Shown here: in pieces, positions 60,088 to 64,000 of the stretch
Numbering within the stretch: the stretch's first letter is position 1
Layout: each line of letters begins with the position of its first letter
From: an uncultured Verrucomicrobiae bacterium
GTDB lineage: Bacteria; Verrucomicrobiota; Verrucomicrobiia; JADLBR01; CALLMV01
Length of the DNA: 64,000 nt
Assembly (NCBI GenBank): GCA_938005615.1
Contig: CALLMV010000023.1
Coordinates: 1 to 64,000 of the forward strand
Direction of reading: 5' to 3'
Program-made: the position numbers and the translations under genes
Notes under the pieces: generated by a model
What the model saw: the letters and a program-made list of their open reading frames with translations, nothing else
Databases searched by the model: none
Told to the model about the DNA's origin: nothing

Positions 60088-61099
60088 ACTGCGACGCGAT
60101 CCGCTGCGGGACACGTGGACGATTTTCTCTGAAGAGCGTCGGCGACGGCCGTCGGAATATCATTTTCAGCAGTCTGCAGACGCGGTGTTTGATCCCTTTG
60201 CCCCGGGCCATGAAAAGTCTACACCGCCGGAGATTCTGGCACTTCGACCGGAAAATTCGGAGGCAAATTCTCCTGGCTGGAAGTGGCGCGTTGTGCCCAA
60301 CCGGTATCCCGCGCTCAGGATCGAGGGAAGGCCGGAGGGGCGCCCGGATGGGATTTTCGATGCGATGGATGGTTTGGGGGCGCACGAGGTTGTGATAGAG
60401 ACCTGTGATTCGCTGCCATTAGAGAAGCTGCCCGTAGCGCACGTTGCTTCCGTTTTGGGAGCCTGGAAGCAGAGGATTTTAGACCTGACGAAGGATGTGC
60501 GTTTCCAGTACATCTGTGTGTTTAAAAATCACGGGCCGCTGGCGGGTGCGACATTGAGTCATGCTCACAGCCAAATTGTGGCGCTGCCTTTGGTGCCTGA
60601 ACTAATTCGGCGCATGTGCACAAATGCGGCACAGTACTTTCGTTGGAAGGGGCGGCACTGGTTCCGTGATCTGCTTTTGCATGAGGAGCAAGTGAATAAG
60701 CGGGTGGTGTTTGAGAATTCTGGGTTTGTGGTTTTGTGTCCTTACGCTTCGCGATTTTTGTTTGAGATGGCGATTTATCCAAGGCGTTTGAGCGCAAATT
60801 TTCAGACTTGTACGGAGCATGATTTAAACCAACTGGCGGAGGCTTTACAGGCGGTATTGTTGCGGATGAATTTGGCTTTGGAAAACCCGGCTTACAACAT
60901 CACGCTGCTCAACGGACCTTTAAACGCTGTGAGAGAAGCAACACCAGAGGCTTTGCTAATTCGTGATTCATGGTGTTGGCATCTGGAGATTACTCCACGG
61001 TTGGGCACACTTGCTGGTTTTGAGCTCGGTACGGGATTTCACATTAACACACTTTTGCCTGAAGATGCGGCTCGGCATTTACGCGAAGTGATCGGGTGA
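60074..61099 (+). CDS. GalT-like nucleotidyltransferase lacking the N-terminal zinc cysteines
   Basis: About 341 residues in the HIT-superfamily GalT branch. The catalytic motif is GATLSHAHSQIVALP (H-x-H-x-Q, the first or second His carrying the nucleotidyl intermediate). The usual N-terminal zinc-binding CPFC is replaced by FDPFAPGHE, so this site is lost. WHLEITPRLGTLAGFELGTG is typical of the C-terminal part. Overlap with glgA suggests use in glycogen or hexose-phosphate metabolism. Start chosen at 60074 (MQQPELRRDPLRD). Confidence 0.85.
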   Translation: MQQPELRRDPLRDTWTIFSEERRRRPSEYHFQQSADAVFDPFAPGHEKSTPPEILALRPENSEANSPGWKWRVVPNRYPALRIEGRPEGRPDGIFDAMDGLGAHEVVIETCDSLPLEKLPVAHVASVLGAWKQRILDLTKDVRFQYICVFKNHGPLAGATLSHAHSQIVALPLVPELIRRMCTNAAQYFRWKGRHWFRDLLLHEEQVNKRVVFENSGFVVLCPYASRFLFEMAIYPRRLSANFQTCTEHDLNQLAEALQAVLLRMNLALENPAYNITLLNGPLNAVREATPEALLIRDSWCWHLEITPRLGTLAGFELGTGFHINTLLPEDAARHLREVIG

Positions 61100-61170
61100 G
61101 GCAGGCTCTGTTTGGAGAATCGGAGGGAATCCTGTTTCGCTGTATTGGGATGAGTGTCAAGTTGTCGAGA

Positions 61171-62151
61171 TCATGCCGTTTCTTGTGAGTCTGACATTTT
61201 TTTTATGAAGAGGCGTGCGGATTTGCGCCGCACGACATGACTGCAGGGGAGATTCTGAGCGGTTGGTTTTGTCTGAGAACTGGCCAACTCCAGGATTTTG
61301 TCAGTTTCTTCGCTGCTGAGATTAACGTCACATTCGGATTTGACCCATAAGGTCACGATGCGTCTTTGGATTGGGCGGGGCAGTTTCAGGAGAGAAGGAA
61401 TATGAATACGGTTAGGGTGGCTGAAGTCGCGTGTATTTGTGAGTTCTTCCGAAGCCAGTGTGTTGAGAAACTCCTCATCATCTCGCAACAAAGTAGAAAG
61501 CCGTGAGAGGCGATTGATCAGTCCAGGCATAGCGAGGGATTCCATGAGAGGGAGCAGGTGCGAGCGCACGCGGACTCGGAGACTGCTCGAGTCTTGATTG
61601 AATGGATCCTCAATGAACTCGATTTTGTTAACCTTGGCGTAGGTAGTGATTTCTTCTCGAGTGTATTGGAGCCAGGGGCGCAGGATGAGTACTCCTTGGC
61701 GCTGATGCCTTGCCGGAATGCCACCAAGTCCGGCAGGTCCAGTGCCGCGCAACAGTCGCATAAGTAGAGTTTCTGCTTGGTCGTCCGCATGATGGGCAGT
61801 CAGCAGGCAGGAGCTTCTCACAAGGGCGCATGTGTGTAGCAGAAATTTGTAGCGCTGTTCGCGGGCAGTATTTTCATTGGTGGGCCCGCGCTTTGGTGAT
61901 TTAGCTAGATGAAAGGGAATGTCATGTTGTTTGCACCATTTTTCAATGAAGAGTGCCCACTGGTCTTCGGTTTTGCTCCATCTGTGGTTGTAGTGCGCGG
62001 CATGAGGTTGCAGGCCTGCAGTGAAGCAGGCGTGGAGTAGGCACATGGAGTCACGCCCGCCAGAAACGGCGATCAGTGGTCGGGCAGGGACGATGGAGAG
62101 CGCATCGCGTAAGCTACGGTTTTGAGCGGGGTATGGTTTCTTCTTTGCCAT
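61171..62151 (-). CDS. tilS: tRNA(Ile)-lysidine synthetase
   Basis: Converts C34 of the CAU-anticodon tRNA-Ile to lysidine so it reads AUA. 326 residues: PP-loop AVSGGRDSMCLLHACF, TAHHADDQAETLLMRLLRGTG, and RPWLQYTREEI. The C-terminal part is shorter than in some TilS (about 430 residues), consistent with the compact form. Divergent from fba with 30 bases between start codons. Confidence 0.95.
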   Translation of the reverse strand: MAKKKPYPAQNRSLRDALSIVPARPLIAVSGGRDSMCLLHACFTAGLQPHAAHYNHRWSKTEDQWALFIEKWCKQHDIPFHLAKSPKRGPTNENTAREQRYKFLLHTCALVRSSCLLTAHHADDQAETLLMRLLRGTGPAGLGGIPARHQRQGVLILRPWLQYTREEITTYAKVNKIEFIEDPFNQDSSSLRVRVRSHLLPLMESLAMPGLINRLSRLSTLLRDDEEFLNTLASEELTNTRDFSHPNRIHIPSLLKLPRPIQRRIVTLWVKSECDVNLSSEETDKILELASSQTKPTAQNLPCSHVVRRKSARLFIKKMSDSQETA

Positions 62152-62181
62152 GAGCAGTGTTGGCGTGTATGTAGCGATTCA

Positions 62182-63150
62182 ATGATTGTTACCACAGCAC
62201 AACTATACAAGGTTGCCTACGGAAAATATGCCATTGGCGCGTATAACATCAATAACGCGGAGCAGACGATGGGTCTCTTTCGAGGGTGTATGGACTCCCA
62301 AGCGCCGTTTATTATCCAGATTTCCAAAGGCGCCAGAAAGTATACGGATAAACGCATTCTCGAAGCATTGATCCGTGCTGCTGAGGAGATTTTCCCTGAT
62401 GCGATTTTTGCAGTACATCTGGATCATGGGGATGAGCAAACTTGCTATGATTGCATCGAATCCGGATTTTTTTCTTCAGTCATGATAGATGCTTCCCATG
62501 AGCCATTTGAGAAGAACGTGGAAATTACCCGTCGGGTAGTGGAGCGTGCGCATGCCAAGGGGCTGAGTGTCGAAGCCGAGTTGGGAATGCTTGGTGGGGT
62601 AGAGGAAGACATAGTTGTTGAGGAGGGGCACGCCTGCCTGACCGATCCAGACGAAGCAGTCGAGTTTATCAAATTAACGGGATGCGACTCACTGGCTGCA
62701 GCCATAGGCACCAGTCATGGGGCTTATAAATTTAAGGGGCAGCAGTCTTTGCACTTCGATGTGATAGAGAAAATTCGCGATAAGGTCGCGGCTGCCGGGC
62801 TGCCGCCAATTCCTATTGTGATGCATGGGTCCTCCAGTGTGCCCAAAGAAGAAGTCATGCGCATCAACGCTGCGGGCGGTCAGCTTGACCCCGATGCTTG
62901 CGGCGTGAATCCCGCAGAGTATCTGCCAGCTGCGAAGTTGGGTGTGACCAAAGTAAACATCGATACCGATGGCAGGCTGGTGTGGACCAGGGTGCATAGG
63001 GAGTATTTCCGTGACCACCCGAAGGAATTTGACTTTCGCCCGCCGGGCAAGATTTTCATGGATGAATACGCGAAGTTCATAGCAGAAAAGAATCGTCTAT
63101 TAGGCTCCGCTGGACAATTAGAAGAAGTGCGAAAATCCATCCCGGGGTAA
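62182..63150 (+). CDS. fba: Class II fructose-bisphosphate aldolase
   Basis: Zn-dependent aldolase of glycolysis and gluconeogenesis. About 322 residues from the ATG at 62182 (MIVTTAQLYKVAYGKYAIGAYN). Zinc ligands in AVHLDHGDEQ, and further sites in VEAELGMLGG, AAIGTSHGAYKFKG, IVMHGSSSVP and KVNIDTDGR. The ORF track start at 62122 falls in the tilS promoter region and is rejected. Confidence 0.96.
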   Translation: MIVTTAQLYKVAYGKYAIGAYNINNAEQTMGLFRGCMDSQAPFIIQISKGARKYTDKRILEALIRAAEEIFPDAIFAVHLDHGDEQTCYDCIESGFFSSVMIDASHEPFEKNVEITRRVVERAHAKGLSVEAELGMLGGVEEDIVVEEGHACLTDPDEAVEFIKLTGCDSLAAAIGTSHGAYKFKGQQSLHFDVIEKIRDKVAAAGLPPIPIVMHGSSSVPKEEVMRINAAGGQLDPDACGVNPAEYLPAAKLGVTKVNIDTDGRLVWTRVHREYFRDHPKEFDFRPPGKIFMDEYAKFIAEKNRLLGSAGQLEEVRKSIPG

Positions 63151-63232
63151 TCCTTCCGAAGAGCAGGTACCTGTTTAGCAAAGAGGTTAAATCTTTTCCG
63201 TTTTAACCAACTTTGTCATACTTAGTCTCGTA

Positions 63233-64000
63233 TGCGCCAGAGTGAATTTTTTTTGATGGCCGGCTTCTGGATTGCACTGGCACTTGTCTCTTGCAGGGAA
63301 AGGCAGGAGCTGAATCCAGATCCCTTTGCTGACCCTGAGCTGATGTTGATCTTAGAGCAGCCAAGTGAGACAGCTAATCAAATTACCGAGTGGGTGAAAG
63401 CATCGCTGACTGAAAGAGGCCGCGACTTCATGATGGTGAGGGCAGAGGAGCTCGCAGCTCTAATAGACGGCCGGGATGTTGTCCAGACGCCATCTTTACT
63501 CATCGCGGATTCTGCTCACGTAGACCTGCGGCAATGGAATTTACTTCGTGATATAATTAACAAAGGTGTGAGGATATATCTTGTCGGAGAGAATCCTTTT
63601 TCGCAGGTTGGGATGTGGCGTGATGATAAATGGGTGAGTGCGCCAGAGTGTTTTCGAGATACGGACTTCCCCCTCGAGATTTCGAACCTAGACGGTATGT
63701 GGAAATCTCAACACGACGATTTGGGTGGTGCGGCATGGACTCTACAAGGAAAAGAGATTTCTCTCGACTCCAGCCTGGGGATTTTTTTATCGCCAGATGA
63801 TGGGGAAGATTTGCAAGTTGAGCTGACCGATTCTGACGGTAACCGCTGGATCAACAGTTCCGAAAGGAATTCTTCTGTGCCGCTTTGGCTTTGGGATGAG
63901 TTTCTACTGGTAGATAAATTGGTGGAGGAAACCGCAAAACTTGGAGCCAAAGAGTCGTACCAGATCACGGTGAGGTTTTCAGAGCAAAGGGGCAACAAGC
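63233..64000 (+). CDS. Partial lipoprotein of unknown function, cut by window end
   Basis: Open from the ATG at 63233 to the end of the window (256 residues seen; no stop, so it is missing from the ORF track). The N-terminus MRQSEFFLMAGFWIALALVSC is a lipoprotein signal with lipobox LVSC. The mature chain has a first alpha/beta-like region (TPSLLIADSAHVDLRQWNLL, VRIYLVGENPF) and then a beta-rich one (DLQVELTDSDGNRWI). I recognise no family; the beginning could belong to a glycosidase-like or receptor-like protein. Confidence 0.7.

Noticed and set aside
63708-63998. 96-residue minus-strand ORF at the right end
   Set aside because: Lies opposite the partial lipoprotein gene, which has a signal peptide and stays open for 256 codons.

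Overview
The window reads as chromosome of a Gram-negative, heterotrophic bacterium, most likely Verrucomicrobiota (Opitutae-like). That placement is an inference from gene families and architecture; no 16S gene or database search was available. Gram-negative evidence: an LpxL-type acyltransferase fused to a heptosyltransferase, an LptF/G permease, an Mla-type lipid transporter and many lipoproteins. Intergenic DNA is markedly AT-rich beside GC-rich genes, and Shine-Dalgarno sequences are often weak.

Layout. 0-8.4 kb (mostly minus strand): proA, a TPR/GYF-like protein, the lipid A acyltransferase-heptosyltransferase fusion, a lipoprotein alpha/beta hydrolase, two small exported Cys-rich proteins on the plus strand (one metallothionein-like), a choloylglycine-hydrolase-family enzyme and a secreted protein of unknown function. 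8.5-16 kb (plus): serS, an RlmI-like methyltransferase, then pyruvate dehydrogenase E1 (aceE) and E2 (aceF). 16.1-16.65 kb is non-coding, with an inverted repeat and a decayed tandem repeat. 16.7-24.3 kb (mostly minus): ffh, D-lactate dehydrogenase, a membrane protein, a tiny lipoprotein next to a coiled-coil protein, a GHL10 glycosidase-like protein overlapping folD, and lptF/G. 24.5-35.3 kb: UDP-xylose synthase, L-rhamnose isomerase, an SDR, lipA, a dGTPase-family protein that has lost its metal site, an amidohydrolase, a secreted/membrane protein and a 1002-residue double GT-C glycosyltransferase. 35.5-42 kb: yicC, an SRPBCC protein, rplS-rnhB-yraN, mlaE-mlaF-mlaD and a short MgtE-type transporter. 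42.1-55.1 kb is the classical translation/transcription block: tRNA-Thr, tuf, tRNA-Trp, secE, nusG, rplK, rplA, rplJ, rplL, rpoB, rpoC. 55.1-56.5 kb is a small island of five tiny ORFs with two solitary CRISPR-repeat-like elements. 56.6-64 kb: aroC, fabG, glgA, a GalT-like transferase, tilS, class II aldolase and a lipoprotein cut off by the window end.

The genes are mostly housekeeping: pyruvate oxidation (aceEF, with lipA making the cofactor), fermentation (ldhA), glycolysis/gluconeogenesis (fba), glycogen (glgA plus the GalT-like protein), envelope biogenesis (lipid A/core, Lpt, Mla) and the core gene-expression machinery.

Most worth a second look: (i) the 55.1-56.5 kb island, where each solitary CRISPR-like repeat stands before an overlapping pair of small ORFs; (ii) the exported metallothionein-like peptide beside a second Cys-rich exported protein; (iii) the intact but apparently metal-less dGTPase-family protein; (iv) the LpxL-heptosyltransferase fusion; (v) repeated reversals of strand composition bias, several at AT-rich or repeat-bearing gaps.
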